64,000 nucleotides of DNA, taken from NCBI RefSeq assembly GCF_000754815.1, contig NZ_KN150747.1, positions 281,647-345,646 of the forward strand, given 5' to 3'. The DNA comes from Yersinia ruckeri ATCC 29473. GTDB taxonomy: Bacteria; Pseudomonadota; Gammaproteobacteria; Enterobacterales; Enterobacteriaceae. Numbering within the stretch: position 1 is the first letter of the stretch; every line of letters starts with the position of its first letter. The notes below the pieces were generated by a model that worked only from the letters and a program-made list of their open reading frames with translations, ran no database searches and was not told where the DNA came from. The translations under genes were made by a program, and so were the position numbers. Of the stretch, positions 11,015 through 21,433 are shown piece by piece.

Positions 11015-11893
11015 TTAATGTATTTGAGTGTCAGCCGGGCTATTACCGCCCAGTAATCTGGAGATATCTACAGCGTCAAACAGATGATGGGTTCCGCAAT
11101 ACTCACAGTGCATATCAATTTTGCCATCCTGCTCCAGTAATTCCTGCACTTCTTCGGCAGGTAATGTGGCCAGCGCATCGGCACAGCGTTCGCGAGAACA
11201 AGTGCAGCGGAAGCTAACATTCTGCGGCTCGTAGAGTGTCACTTCTTCCTGATGGTACAGACGATATAGCACTTCATTTGCTGGCAGAGTAAACAACTCT
11301 TCGGCTTTGATGGTGGTGGTCAACTGCGCCAGATGATCGAATTCATCCTCATTACGCTCTTCAGCGGGTAGAACCTGCAATAACATGCCAGCGGCGGCTA
11401 CCTTGCCGTCTACTTCACCGGTGCGGATAAACAGACGGGTTGGCAACTGTTCGGATTGCATGAAATAGCTTTCCAGACATTCGGCCAGAGTTTCGCCTTC
11501 CAGACCGACCACGCCCTGATAGCGTTCACCTTTGGTTGGGGTAATGGTAATCACCATATAACCGTTGCCAACCATTTGTTTTAATGAACTCTCGGCAGAG
11601 ATCTCGCCATTGGTTCGCGCCACGCCACGCAGTTCCTGCTGATTATTGCCGTTAATAACCGCCAGCGTCAGTGGACCATCACCCTGTAACTGTACGGTAA
11701 TATTGCCGTCAAATTTTAGTGTAGCAGTCAGTAAACTTGTCGCGACCAACATCTCACCCAGCAGTTTTTTTACCGGTGCAGGATAATCGTGGTTGGCAAC
11801 AACCTGCTGATAAGTTTCATTAACGGTTACCAGCTCGCCGCGAACTGCATGATGGTTGAACAGATAGCGGTGTAATTGGTCGTGATTAGACAT
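11015..11893 (-). CDS. hslO: Redox-regulated chaperone Hsp33
   Basis: 292 residues. HslO is activated by disulfide formation and zinc release under oxidative stress and then holds unfolded proteins. The four zinc-binding cysteines are present as C-x-C (RCTCSRERC) and C-x2-C (HCEYCG) in the C-terminal region. It lies downstream of hslR on the same strand with a 25-base gap, the classic hslRO arrangement with yrfG. Confidence 0.98.
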   Translation of the reverse strand: MSNHDQLHRYLFNHHAVRGELVTVNETYQQVVANHDYPAPVKKLLGEMLVATSLLTATLKFDGNITVQLQGDGPLTLAVINGNNQQELRGVARTNGEISAESSLKQMVGNGYMVITITPTKGERYQGVVGLEGETLAECLESYFMQSEQLPTRLFIRTGEVDGKVAAAGMLLQVLPAEERNEDEFDHLAQLTTTIKAEELFTLPANEVLYRLYHQEEVTLYEPQNVSFRCTCSRERCADALATLPAEEVQELLEQDGKIDMHCEYCGTHHLFDAVDISRLLGGNSPADTQIH

Positions 11894-11918
11894 AGTTTTC
11901 TCTCTTAAAGGCCGCCGG

Positions 11919-12326
11919 TTATTCCGACTCGCCGTATTTAAATTTGATCAGATTACGGCGCTCTTTTTTATCTGGCCGTCGATCCGGATGTGGCATGGTC
12001 AGGGCATTCAGTTTACGAGCCTGAGCGACTTTTTCCCGGTTAGCCACACTCGCCTCGGTTTCTTCGTAAAGTGCCTGAGCTTCTGTTGCGCTACGGCGTT
12101 GGCCGTGAACGGCTAAGACTCGAACTGTACGTTCATCATTCCCTTGGCGTAAACGAATTTCTGCGTTCAGTTCAACCAGCTTGCTGGGTTTCCCTCGCTG
12201 GCCGTTATAGTGAACTTTACCGCCATCAATCATGTCCCGCGCGATGGCTCGGGTTTTGTAAAAACGTGCGGCCCACAGCCATTTATCCAAACGAATAGCC
12301 GTGTCAGATGCCAATTTTTCTTTCAC
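11919..12326 (-). CDS. hslR: Heat-shock ribosome-associated protein Hsp15
   Basis: 135 residues with an S4 RNA-binding domain ([18 protein letters not shown], then [14 protein letters not shown]) and a basic C-terminal tail. Hsp15 binds stalled 50S subunits carrying peptidyl-tRNA and helps recycle them. It lies between yrfG (15-base gap) and hslO (25-base gap) in one co-directional group. Confidence 0.97.
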   Translation of the reverse strand: MKEKLASDTAIRLDKWLWAARFYKTRAIARDMIDGGKVHYNGQRGKPSKLVELNAEIRLRQGNDERTVRVLAVHGQRRSATEAQALYEETEASVANREKVAQARKLNALTMPHPDRRPDKKERRNLIKFKYGESE

Positions 12327-12341
12327 AGAATCTCCTGTCCG

Positions 12342-13031
12342 TTAAGCTGCACCAGTACCGTTATGCCGAATAGCGGGTAACAACTTGCGATAATCACCGA
12401 TCGCGGGATGGCTTTGGAAGGTTTTCTCCGCACAACTTGAATCCGGGTTTTTTACACCCAGGCAATAACGGATACCAAAGGCCTTTGCGGCATCCAAAAT
12501 GGCCTCGCTGTCATCAACGAATAAGGTTCTGGCTGGGTTGAACCCGGTCTGCTGGGCAACGGCCTGCCACAAACGTTGATCTTCCTTTGGATAACCAAAT
12601 GTATGGGTGGAAAGTAATAAATCAAGGTGCTGATCGAGGCCGGTATGTGCAATCTTGGTATGCAGACTATGAGGATGGGCATTGGTCAGTAAAATGGTTT
12701 TTCGTCCCGAGTCGCGTAATCCCTGGAGAAACGGCAGTGTATCTTCACGCAGGCTGGCGCGCGGACCGACTTGCGTCGTCATGGCATAAATATCCAGATC
12801 CAGCCTTTGGCTCCAATAATCAAAGCAATACCAATTCAGCGTGTGCTGTACCGCGTGATATTCATCATTAATGATCGCTTTGGCTTGCGCTAATGGAATG
12901 TTCCGACGCTGGCTGAGGGTTTCAGGCACCAGACGTAGCCAAAAATAGCTGTCAAATTCCAAATCCAGTAATGTACCGTCCATATCCAACAGTACGGTAT
13001 CGACATCTTGCCAGTTAACATCCCAGGGCAT
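12342..13031 (-). CDS. yrfG: HAD-family GMP/IMP nucleotidase YrfG
   Basis: 229 residues from the ATG at 13031 (MPWDVNWQDV) with GGAG 5 bases upstream; the frame is open 16 codons further but without a ribosome binding site. HAD motifs are clear: DMDGTLLDL (nucleophile and acid aspartates), LLTNAHPH, and the acidic FVDDSEAI. E. coli YrfG is a purine nucleotidase with HAD phosphatase chemistry. First gene of the yrfG-hslR-hslO group. Confidence 0.95.
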   Translation of the reverse strand: MPWDVNWQDVDTVLLDMDGTLLDLEFDSYFWLRLVPETLSQRRNIPLAQAKAIINDEYHAVQHTLNWYCFDYWSQRLDLDIYAMTTQVGPRASLREDTLPFLQGLRDSGRKTILLTNAHPHSLHTKIAHTGLDQHLDLLLSTHTFGYPKEDQRLWQAVAQQTGFNPARTLFVDDSEAILDAAKAFGIRYCLGVKNPDSSCAEKTFQSHPAIGDYRKLLPAIRHNGTGAA

Positions 13032-13156
13032 AATCACTCCAATTGGCAGGCAGTCCAGCGATCGCCAGAGGACAGCCACAAAAATTTCGCTAAATAATAT
13101 TTAGCCTAGCATAGCAAAATGACAACCTCTGCGTGTGGTTGATGCGGTACCGCCGC

Positions 13157-15301
13157 TTAGCGAAGGTAAGACGGAGGGGAGAGGGGGGTATCGAAACAGT
13201 GATCATAATAGCGCTGGATATCAACTAGGCGGGTTCGGTTTTTACGCATCCGCACGAGCACCAGATAACCATTGATGGCCAAACAGGCCATTAACGCGAA
13301 CAGCAGTAACGTGGTGCCTAAATAGCGGCTCAGGGTGATCACATCCGGTTCGCTGTGCAGCGTGATATGTCGCGTACCGTTGGCATCAACGGTAATACTG
13401 GTGATAACGCCCTCGGCCTTGAATGGTGTATTCAATAATAATCCGGATAAACGTTGCAGCTCGCGCCATTGCTCTAATGCGGTGTAATCAAACAGCGGTA
13501 TAGAAGGGATCGGATGACTCACCAACTGCTTGCCTTCATCACTACTAATCAAAAAGCCGCCGGGCGGTGGGCTATTTAACGCTTCCGTGGCCAGATGCGT
13601 TTCGCGATAAACAAAGGAAGACGTTGCTGTTTTCACCAGTCTTTCCAGCGCATCAGCACTGACCGGACGGAGCAGCACATTCATGCCTTGCAGTGCACCG
13701 GACTGCGCCCGCTTGGTCAGCGCAGCCCAGTTTTTGGCATTACCCAGATTGACCAGCGCATTTTTCAATCGGCCACAATCAGATTCGTTTCTACATAATT
13801 CATTGGTCTTCAAAACAATATCGGCAAAGTCATCCAACAAGGTCATGCCGGATTTCTCAATCGCGGTAGCTAACTTTGGGTTAACGTTAGCGTCATTGCT
13901 TTCCTGCGGATGCAACTGCTGATGAACGGTTTCCACCAGTGCCGCGGCTTTTTCAATGATTTCAGATTCGGGTTGTGGCAATGGCGATGCGGTATTCCAG
14001 TAAATACTGGAACAGTCAAATGGTGTAAAAGCAAGGTTATTCTGGCTCATGGTACTGGGCGGTACGTAACACATACCGGTACCTCTGGCTTTCAGCATAT
14101 CCCCAATACGCAACGGCATTTTTTCCAGTGCCAGTACGCTGGTAACCTGTTGAGTTTGCGCGCCCTGAATCCATGCCATGCTGAGTTTAAGCGGTAGGCT
14201 AAGAGGAATATAGGTTAGCAGCAGTATTAAGATCGCCAGCGATCCCAACATCAAAGTCAGATTCTTTCCCCAGCGCTGCAAAGGAAAGTTCTTCATCTCA
14301 TCATGCAGGGATAAATAACGTCCCTGACGAATAACCTGACGATTCAGATAGATATCAACGTTGGTTTTCTTACCGAGATCATGAGTGAAATAGGGTAGCC
14401 AATGTGCGGGATAAATCAGATCGATAATTCCGAGGGAAATGTTATTCATCTGACTTTGATTGGACTCGCCAAATAATCCCCAGCGCTTGGGTGTACCACT
14501 AAGGCAATGCACTTCTTTGAGATCGTTAGCTGAGAGTGGCCGAAATAAATGCCAACAGGCCCAGGATATCAGTGCGATAGCCACCAGAATCAGCCAAGGT
14601 AACACCACGGCAGGGCTAATCAGGCTAAGAAACAGCAGGAGTAAAGCCACACAGATTGTGGCAGCTTGCGTCAGGCCATTCGATCCGTAAAGCGCGTGTT
14701 CTTCTGGTGTTTCCTTACGAATATTCACCAGTTCAATGTGTTCGCTATCTTCCTTACGGATAGACGCGTTTTGCAGTGAAGAAGGGGCTACCTGCGGGAA
14801 CGGTATCTCCAGCGTGTAGTCTTTGAGGGAATGACCGTTTAATGAGATGACCAGCGGGACGGTGTTGGTCTGGATAATCTCAACAAAATTATCCTGTGCG
14901 ATAAAGGGTTTCCAGAACGGTGGCAAGTGAATCTCAACAGAATCAAGATAATAGCGCCATTTATTCGGTTCATCACTGGCGACACCGTAGCGGGTAATTG
15001 CACGGGTGACAGCATAGACATTATCACTGTCTGGAGTCAGCGCCAGTTCAGTAGATGCGTTAGTGTGGCCCTGAAGTGCTTTGGGATCGAAGCTGGGCAA
15101 GGTATTGGATGTGCTGCTCCCGGGCAGGTTAAGCAGGTAGTTCTCCACGGCAACGCGTTCTTCCGGTGCCAGGGTGCGATGCGTGGGTTTGATAAATGAA
15201 AGGGGAACTGAAGAAGCACTGCGGCACTTAAACCACCATAGCAGAGCAACAGCAACAAGGCTGGTAAAGAGTAAGGCCAATATTAATACTATTGTGCTCA
15301 T
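13157..15301 (-). CDS. igaA: Intracellular growth attenuator IgaA (YrfF/UmoB), Rcs inhibitor
   Basis: 714 residues. An inner-membrane protein with an N-terminal anchor (IVLILALLFTSLVAVALLWW), two central membrane segments (around residues 220-250 and 345-370), a periplasmic domain with paired cysteines and a C-terminal membrane segment near residue 660. IgaA represses the Rcs phosphorelay by contacting RcsD and is essential in many enterobacteria. It is monocistronic and divergent from nudE across about 500 bases. Length and layout match the family. Confidence 0.96.
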   Translation of the reverse strand: MSTIVLILALLFTSLVAVALLWWFKCRSASSVPLSFIKPTHRTLAPEERVAVENYLLNLPGSSTSNTLPSFDPKALQGHTNASTELALTPDSDNVYAVTRAITRYGVASDEPNKWRYYLDSVEIHLPPFWKPFIAQDNFVEIIQTNTVPLVISLNGHSLKDYTLEIPFPQVAPSSLQNASIRKEDSEHIELVNIRKETPEEHALYGSNGLTQAATICVALLLLFLSLISPAVVLPWLILVAIALISWACWHLFRPLSANDLKEVHCLSGTPKRWGLFGESNQSQMNNISLGIIDLIYPAHWLPYFTHDLGKKTNVDIYLNRQVIRQGRYLSLHDEMKNFPLQRWGKNLTLMLGSLAILILLLTYIPLSLPLKLSMAWIQGAQTQQVTSVLALEKMPLRIGDMLKARGTGMCYVPPSTMSQNNLAFTPFDCSSIYWNTASPLPQPESEIIEKAAALVETVHQQLHPQESNDANVNPKLATAIEKSGMTLLDDFADIVLKTNELCRNESDCGRLKNALVNLGNAKNWAALTKRAQSGALQGMNVLLRPVSADALERLVKTATSSFVYRETHLATEALNSPPPGGFLISSDEGKQLVSHPIPSIPLFDYTALEQWRELQRLSGLLLNTPFKAEGVITSITVDANGTRHITLHSEPDVITLSRYLGTTLLLFALMACLAINGYLVLVRMRKNRTRLVDIQRYYDHCFDTPLSPPSYLR

Positions 15302-15804
15302 CCCATCCCCATCCGAGTGCGACTTAACTCTATTAACTCTATGAAAGAATGCATATTATGCATAAAAACAGTACCAAGGCATACGGAAGAGTTATTTCGT
15401 GAATCTGCGCAACAGCGTCTAGGTCAGCGATATAATCAGATAAAAGTGCTCTTCAACGGCCTATTTGACATGAAAGATAACAGGGTAGATACAGGTGGAA
15501 TATCAGCATATTCCTATTTTCATCTGCGTACTTTAACGCTTTTGGCATTAGGGTAGGGGGTTTTCTAATGGGATAAGCCTTGCTTACGCCCGTTATCATG
15601 TTAAAAACAGGTAAATTATATCCAACTGGCGTTGCGATAAAGGTTCCCATTAACGCACAATGTGATCAAGTTCTAAAAGAATCCCTGTGTATTAGACTTT
15701 AGCATTAGCGGGACAAGAATATATTGGCCTGAGGCACGTTACGGTAGGCTGGTAAGCCCTAATACTACGTCATATTAGCAGTGGGTTATTAATTCGGGGC
15801 TATC
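15302..15804 (+). other. Intergenic region igaA-nudE
   Basis: About 500 bases between divergent genes. No convincing gene is seen: open frames of 65-80 codons have no recognisable features or ribosome binding site. A short palindrome, ATGCAT-ATT-ATGCAT, lies at 15348-15362. It presumably carries both promoters. Confidence 0.4.
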
Positions 15805-16350
15805 ATGAAACACCTGCAAAAACCTAAAATTCTGAATATCGAAACGGTTGCCCGCTCTCGCTTGTTTAATGTTGAAGCGGTCAATCTGGAGTTTAGTAAC
15901 GGTGTCCACCGGCTCTACGAGCGGATGCGACCTTCTCATCGTGAAGCGGTAATGATTGTGCCAGTGATTGGTGACAATTTATTGCTGATTCGAGAATATG
16001 CCGTAGGGATAGAATCCTATGAGTTGGGTTTTCCCAAAGGATTGATTGATCCCGGAGAAGATATGCTGGAGGCCGCTAACCGCGAGTTAATGGAAGAGGT
16101 AGGTTACGGTGCCAAGCGTTTTGATTATCTGACTAAATTGACAATGGCACCGTCTTATTTTTCCAGCAAAATGAATATTGTGGTAGCGCGGGATCTTTAT
16201 CCACAAAGCCTGGAAGGAGATGAACCAGAGCCTTTGCCACAAGTACTGTGGCCGATAGCTAACATGATGGATTTGCTCAATGATCCGGATTTTAACGAGG
16301 CGCGGAATGTCAGCGCATTATTTTTGGCGCAGAGATTCTTAACCGCATAA
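15805..16350 (+). CDS. nudE: ADP compounds hydrolase NudE
   Basis: 181 residues. A Nudix hydrolase acting on ADP-ribose, Ap3A and NADH. The Nudix box is present and canonical: GLIDPGEDMLEAANRE, followed by LMEEVGYG (G-x5-E-x7-R-E-x2-E-E). A strong inverted repeat follows its stop, shared with the convergent mrcA. Confidence 0.97.
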   Translation: MKHLQKPKILNIETVARSRLFNVEAVNLEFSNGVHRLYERMRPSHREAVMIVPVIGDNLLLIREYAVGIESYELGFPKGLIDPGEDMLEAANRELMEEVGYGAKRFDYLTKLTMAPSYFSSKMNIVVARDLYPQSLEGDEPEPLPQVLWPIANMMDLLNDPDFNEARNVSALFLAQRFLTA

Positions 16351-16351
16351 A

Positions 16352-16381
16352 AAACGGGCCAATCGTTAGACTGGCCCGTTT
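16352..16381 (-). terminator. Bidirectional terminator between nudE and mrcA
   Basis: Stem AAACGGGCCA/TGGCCCGTTT around a 10-base loop. On the minus strand it is followed by TTTTTT, so it best terminates mrcA; on the plus strand the U tract is only three bases. Confidence 0.85.
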
Positions 16382-16414
16382 CTGATGGCAGTGTCACCTT
16401 AGCACGGTATCGTC

Positions 16415-18970
16415 TTAGAACAATTCCTGACTTTGCCCATTATCGATTATCGTGGTGCCCACTTCATGTACTGCATGTTCCGTCGGCTGTGTGCCATCAA
16501 TAAAGTACTCAGGGCGACTCCCTGCGCCACCGTCAGATAATTTGCCAGTACGTTTATCGATAACGACGGTAACAATGCCCGGCGGCGGTGTGGTTTTCTG
16601 TTCTGGAATGCCTTCAAGCGCGACTTTCATAAAGTCATCCCACGCGGGTTGAGCTGTTTTTGCGCCACCCTCGCCGCCAGTAATCTGATCTGCAATCGCA
16701 CCAGAGCCTGAACTACGGCCAAGATTACGGCGATGGTCATCAAAACCGATCCATACTGATGTCACGGTATCCGGGCCGTAGCCAGAGAACCAGGCATCTT
16801 TCGAGCTATTGGTGGTACCGGTTTTACCGCCGATATCGTGACGTTTCAGGTCACGGCCAGCACGCCAGCCAGTCCCCATCCAACCCGGTTCGCCAAAGAT
16901 ATTGGTGTTCATCGCATCTTTAATCAGGAAAGCCAACGGCGTGCTAATCACATGCGGAGCATATTGCTGTTCACTGTCCTGCTGCACCTGAGAAGGAGAA
17001 ACCTGCTCTAACTCTGGCATGGGAACATTACTGATATTGTTGCTCTGTGAGGTTGCAACATTTTCCACATTATCATCTGAAAGTGCTATTGAGCGCTGCG
17101 TATCACCGTAAATGACCGGTAGATTACAGTCATGACACACGATCTTCGGTTTGGCTTCGAACAGCACGTGATTCGCTTCATCGGTGATTTTGGTGATGAA
17201 ATAAGGGTCGACCAGATAGCCACCGTTGGCCATCACAGCGTAGCCACGTACGACTTGCAGTGGAGTGAATGATGCTGAACCCAGCGCCAGCGACTCTGAA
17301 TGTACAATATTCTGGGCTGGGAAGCCGAAGCGTTGTAGATATTCGGCAGCGTAATCTACGCCCATTGCTCGCATTGCTCGAACCATCACCACGTTCTTAG
17401 ACTGCCCTAGACCCTGACGTAAACGGATTGGGCCATCATAAGTTGGCGGAGAGTTCTTTGGCCGCCAATCCGTACCGGCACCGGCGTCCCAACGGGTAAT
17501 CGGCAAATCATTGAGAATCGTCGCCAATGTCAGGCCTTTATCCATCGCTGCGGTATACAGGAAGGGTTTAATATTCGAGCCAACCTGGCGTAATGCTTGA
17601 GTTGCGCGGTTAAATTTACTTTGGTTAAAGTCAAAACCCCCCACCAGCGCTTTGATCGCACCATTGTTCGGATCGATAGAGACAATCGCAGAGTTGACGT
17701 CAGGTACCTGCGCCAGCCACCAAGTATCATTAACCTGGCGAACCCAAATTTGCTGACCGGCTTGTACCACATCGGTGACGCGTTTGGGGGTTGGTCCCTG
17801 GGCGGTATCGGACTTAAACGCGCGCGCCCAGCGCATACCTGCCATTGGCAGCGTCACGCTACTACCGTTGGCCAGCATTGCGGTTGCCTGATCGGCATTC
17901 GCCAGTGTCACAACCGCCGGGAGTAATGGACCATAAGTCGGCAATGTTTTCAGCGAATTGATGATCTGCGCTTGTGTCCAGGCGCTTTCACCCACTTTCC
18001 ACAACACGTTTGACGGGCCACGATAGCCGTGGCGCATATCATAGGCCAGCACGTTGGCGCGCAGGGCATCGACGGCGGCCAGCTGTAGCTTTTTGGTGAT
18101 GGTGGTATAAACCTGATAGCCGTCGGTGTAAGCATTTTCACCGTAACGCTTTATCATCTCCTGCCGCACCATTTCTGCCAGATAAGGTGCCGAGAAAGCA
18201 ATTTGCGGTGCGTGGTAGCTCGCTTCAATCGGTTCGCTGCGCGCCTGATCGTATTGAGACTGAGTAATATATTTCTCGTCCAACATCCGCGATAGCACAA
18301 CATTTCGGCGCGATACGGCCCGATCGTGAGAATAAAGCGGGTTGAAAGTTGATGGTGCTTTAGGCAAACCGGCAATCATGGCAACTTCGCTCAGGGTCAG
18401 CTGATTGACTTCTTTACCGAAATAAAACTGAGCTGCGGCACCCACGCCATAAGCGCGGTATCCGAGATAAATCTTGTTCAGATAAAGCTCAAGGATTTCA
18501 TCTTTGGTTAATAGCTGCTCAATACGCACGGCCAAAAAGGCTTCCTTGATCTTACGCATCAAGGTTCGTTCCGGGCTTAAAAAGAAGTTTCTCGCGAGCT
18601 GCTGGGTAATGGTACTTGCCCCTTGAGAGGCATGGCCAGAAACCAGAGCAATCGAAGCTGCCCGCAAAATACCCACAGGATCAACCCCATGGTGCTCATA
18701 GAAGCGGCTGTCTTCTGTCGCAATAAACGCATGCACCATTTCCGGTGGGATTTGCTGTAAGGACAGCGGAATTCGGCGTTTTTCGCCAAATTGGGCGATC
18801 AATTCGCCATCGGCACTATACACCAGCATAGGTGTCTGTAGTCGGACATCTTTCAGTGTGGCAACGTCGGGTAGCTGTGGCTCAATATATTTGTACAGGC
18901 CAAATATCGAGGCTGCTCCCAGTAAAATGCAACACACCGCAAGAATTAAAAAATACTTTACGAACTTCAC
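16415..18970 (-). CDS. mrcA: Penicillin-binding protein 1A
   Basis: 851 residues from the GTG at 18970 (first residues (V)KFVKYFLIL), matching the E. coli start and length; the open frame continues 8 codons to an ATG without a ribosome binding site. A bifunctional class A PBP of the inner membrane: anchor at residues 5-28, glycosyltransferase domain (EDSRFYEHHGVD, TQQLARN, YLNKIYLG), an OB-like insert, and a transpeptidase domain with SNIK (catalytic Ser), and KTGTT. It polymerises and crosslinks peptidoglycan. Divergent from hofM, the usual order. Confidence 0.98.
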   Translation of the reverse strand: MKFVKYFLILAVCCILLGAASIFGLYKYIEPQLPDVATLKDVRLQTPMLVYSADGELIAQFGEKRRIPLSLQQIPPEMVHAFIATEDSRFYEHHGVDPVGILRAASIALVSGHASQGASTITQQLARNFFLSPERTLMRKIKEAFLAVRIEQLLTKDEILELYLNKIYLGYRAYGVGAAAQFYFGKEVNQLTLSEVAMIAGLPKAPSTFNPLYSHDRAVSRRNVVLSRMLDEKYITQSQYDQARSEPIEASYHAPQIAFSAPYLAEMVRQEMIKRYGENAYTDGYQVYTTITKKLQLAAVDALRANVLAYDMRHGYRGPSNVLWKVGESAWTQAQIINSLKTLPTYGPLLPAVVTLANADQATAMLANGSSVTLPMAGMRWARAFKSDTAQGPTPKRVTDVVQAGQQIWVRQVNDTWWLAQVPDVNSAIVSIDPNNGAIKALVGGFDFNQSKFNRATQALRQVGSNIKPFLYTAAMDKGLTLATILNDLPITRWDAGAGTDWRPKNSPPTYDGPIRLRQGLGQSKNVVMVRAMRAMGVDYAAEYLQRFGFPAQNIVHSESLALGSASFTPLQVVRGYAVMANGGYLVDPYFITKITDEANHVLFEAKPKIVCHDCNLPVIYGDTQRSIALSDDNVENVATSQSNNISNVPMPELEQVSPSQVQQDSEQQYAPHVISTPLAFLIKDAMNTNIFGEPGWMGTGWRAGRDLKRHDIGGKTGTTNSSKDAWFSGYGPDTVTSVWIGFDDHRRNLGRSSGSGAIADQITGGEGGAKTAQPAWDDFMKVALEGIPEQKTTPPPGIVTVVIDKRTGKLSDGGAGSRPEYFIDGTQPTEHAVHEVGTTIIDNGQSQELF

Positions 18971-19089
18971 CTGAGATTTCCCATTCAATGTCATTTGGGC
19001 AGTTTATAAACAACCGCGCCGTAGTATAAAGGCAGCCATGCAACATGGATACGTTCTTTTCTGCTCTCTCGATATGGAGGTCGATGAAG

Positions 19090-19950
19090 ATGTACGCACA
19101 AATATGGCAGGTTGGGCTGGATATTCAAATGAGCAGCGTCCGGGCGTTAGCGGTGCTGCGGCGACGATATGGCTGGCAGCTGCGCTATTGGTGGCAACAA
19201 CCATTGCCGGACGGTGTTTTACAAAATGGGAATTTACAACATTTAGAGGCGTTGAGCGAGTTGCTTTCGCATTTGCGCAAACAATTACCAAGACATATTT
19301 CTTTACGTATTACTCTTCCGATTCAGCGCATATTACAACAGAACTTCGCACTGCCGGATAAACGACTGAAAGAACCGGATCGTAGTCATTATATTTATAG
19401 TGCCGCGGCTCGCCAGTTCCCGCTTATTAGCCAGGTATTGGCTTTGGATTACCGCGAAAATAGCGCTGAGCAACAACCACAGTTGATCACTGCGGCACGT
19501 CAACAAGATATTGAGCGCTGGCAGGATTGTCTGCAACAGGCCGATTTTCAGCCCGAGGTGATCGATATTTCCCCCTGTGCACTGCGTTATATGGCGAATG
19601 CGGCTGGGTTGCAACCGCAGCATTTACTGGTACACGGTCTGGAAAAAGAGTGGCTTTGGACGACATCTGCGGACATGCCTTTTCGCTATGGCTTAATCCC
19701 CGCCCCAGTGGATCGCTGCACGTCTGAAATACTGGCTGAACTACACAGACTGAACCCTGCGGTGGACGCCAAACCTTACGGCGTCTATTACAGCGGTATG
19801 CTAGCCGGGCCATTACCCGCGAATACACGGGCTTGGTCGCCTTTTCTCGCGTTTAGGCAACGCCAGCCCCCTTTCCCTGTTTCACCGATGTCTTTTGCGC
19901 TTGCTGGGGGATTGGCAATTCGCCCGGTAGATGCTGATGTATCAGGTTAA
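19090..19950 (+). CDS. hofM: PilM-like competence protein HofM
   Basis: About 287 residues from the ATG at 19090 (MYAQIWQVGL), which has GGAGG at 9 bases; the frame is open upstream to 19045 and a second ATG at 19084 is too close to the ribosome binding site. HofM is the PilM/ComA homologue, an actin-like cytoplasmic protein of a type IV pilus-like DNA-uptake apparatus in E. coli (use of DNA as nutrient). First gene of hofMNOPQ, whose members overlap or nearly touch. Divergent from mrcA as in E. coli. Confidence 0.9.
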   Translation: MYAQIWQVGLDIQMSSVRALAVLRRRYGWQLRYWWQQPLPDGVLQNGNLQHLEALSELLSHLRKQLPRHISLRITLPIQRILQQNFALPDKRLKEPDRSHYIYSAAARQFPLISQVLALDYRENSAEQQPQLITAARQQDIERWQDCLQQADFQPEVIDISPCALRYMANAAGLQPQHLLVHGLEKEWLWTTSADMPFRYGLIPAPVDRCTSEILAELHRLNPAVDAKPYGVYYSGMLAGPLPANTRAWSPFLAFRQRQPPFPVSPMSFALAGGLAIRPVDADVSG

Positions 19951-20485
19951 TTTTTTGCCGTGGCGGATGGCTCGCCTACAGGCACGGTATCGTTTCTGGC
20001 GTAATTTATTGATAGGGCAGATGGTCGCTATCGTGATGTTCGCAATATGTATTACCGGCTTCCTGCATACGGAACGGGTGCAACATCGGCATGAAGAAGA
20101 AACCCTTTTGGCACAGATTATGCAATTGGACACCATGGTGCAATCGACGAAGCGACTCCAGGCTGAGTTGCAACAGCGAAAAGATCATCATGATCGCCAA
20201 CAGCAAATTTATCGGCGAACTCAGGACTATCTTACGTTGTTAAATTTGCTGGCATTATCGATGCCAGAAAATTGTTGGCTAACCCAATTGCTTCAGCAAA
20301 AACAGGTGTATCACTTCGATGCTTATTGCCGCGATTATGCCGCGATTAACCAACTTCATATCGAGCTTGCACAAATAAGAGACAAGGCTGATATCCAGAT
20401 ACATGGCATACAGCGTCAAGATAACAAGGAGAAGTTATTCACAATACAAGCACGATGGTGGCAGGAGGGAGAAACCGATGAATAA
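19931..20485 (+). CDS. hofN: PilN-like protein HofN
   Basis: 184 residues, one N-terminal membrane segment (about 25-45) after the conserved NFLPWR motif, then a coiled-coil-rich periplasmic part. HofN is the PilN homologue of the competence-like pilus assembly. It overlaps hofM by 20 bases; the internal ATG at 19937 (MYQVNFLPW) is an equally possible start. Its 3' end overlaps hofO by 8 bases. Confidence 0.88.
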   Translation: MLMYQVNFLPWRMARLQARYRFWRNLLIGQMVAIVMFAICITGFLHTERVQHRHEEETLLAQIMQLDTMVQSTKRLQAELQQRKDHHDRQQQIYRRTQDYLTLLNLLALSMPENCWLTQLLQQKQVYHFDAYCRDYAAINQLHIELAQIRDKADIQIHGIQRQDNKEKLFTIQARWWQEGETDE

Positions 20486-21029
20486 TTTTCACCTGCGATT
20501 ACAGGCCCACTCAGGGGCTGTACTTTATTTTTGGTTAAGTATTGTCAGTGTGGTCGTTTTTATCCTGTTGTATATCATGATGATTCGTCCCGAATGGCAA
20601 AAATGGACGGCAGTGAAAGAGAGTGTTTGGGCACTACAAAATAAGCAAGTACAGCACAAACTGATTTTGGCCAAATTACCGGCTCAGAACCGGCTTCGGC
20701 AACAGTTGGAACAATCGCATTTGCCACTTCGTACGCAAACAATGTTGAAGCGTCCATTGATTAGCCATATTGGAGAATGGGTTGTAAATAGTGGTGGACA
20801 GATTGTGAGTTTGCAGCGACAAGTTTCGGAAAATGAGGGTGTCATCAAAGCCAAGCAATGGCACGGAGTTTTACAAACGACTTTTCAAGGGTTGATTGAA
20901 ATCCTTGGCAATATTGATGCCCTTTACCCTCCTGTCGGCGTCGAGAATCTGCAGGTCATGGCTGAAACAACGGGGTTGAAAATCACGTTAACGTTTTTGG
21001 AACCTGCTACCGAATATGACAATGAATAA
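20478..21029 (+). CDS. hofO: PilO-like protein HofO
   Basis: 183 residues from the ATG at 20478, with GGAGGGAG upstream; the open frame reaches back to 20403 inside hofN. One N-terminal membrane segment (about 15-35) and a periplasmic domain. Position and topology fit PilO/HofO of the hof operon. Sequence identity in this family is low, so the assignment rests mainly on synteny. Confidence 0.85.
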   Translation: MNNFHLRLQAHSGAVLYFWLSIVSVVVFILLYIMMIRPEWQKWTAVKESVWALQNKQVQHKLILAKLPAQNRLRQQLEQSHLPLRTQTMLKRPLISHIGEWVVNSGGQIVSLQRQVSENEGVIKAKQWHGVLQTTFQGLIEILGNIDALYPPVGVENLQVMAETTGLKITLTFLEPATEYDNE

Positions 21030-21393
21030 TTGGCGCGGAAAAATCCTGCTGCCCGTGTCGTTACTCGCTATCACAAAGGCTATCGGGCAGCCCAATCTTG
21101 AAATACGGCGTGATCCATTTCGGCCAGTGGCGGTGTCACCCTGTGAGAATAACGCCCATCATTTACTGAAAGGGTGGGTATTACTCGGTGTGGTGGGTGT
21201 CGAGGGGGCGTATCGTGGTTGGGTTTCAGGGCGTGATGGGCAATGGCTGCGCCTGGCGACAGATGAATATGTGCAAGCCGGTTGGCGAGTGGAGCGTATT
21301 GATTTGAAGCAATTGGATTTGTACTACGAAAACCCAGATGAATCTTGTGTGGAGGCTCCTCGTTCATTGTCTTGGTCTCTCCAAAAACGCTAA
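21016..21393 (+). CDS. hofP: PilP-like protein HofP
   Basis: 125 residues, overlapping hofO by 14 bases. It contains the short RRDPFRPV motif typical of PilP/HofP and a small beta-rich domain (GWVLLGVVGVEGAYRGWVSG). A hydrophobic N-terminus suggests export. It likely links the inner-membrane HofNO complex to the secretin HofQ. Confidence 0.85.
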   Translation: MTMNNWRGKILLPVSLLAITKAIGQPNLEIRRDPFRPVAVSPCENNAHHLLKGWVLLGVVGVEGAYRGWVSGRDGQWLRLATDEYVQAGWRVERIDLKQLDLYYENPDESCVEAPRSLSWSLQKR

Positions 21394-21433
21394 AGATTAA
21401 GGATAAAATATCTGCCTAAAAGGATGTTGGTTT

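Noticed and set aside
15317-15556. 79-codon open frame in the igaA-nudE spacer
   Set aside because: No ribosome binding site, no recognisable domain and biased composition; most likely chance.
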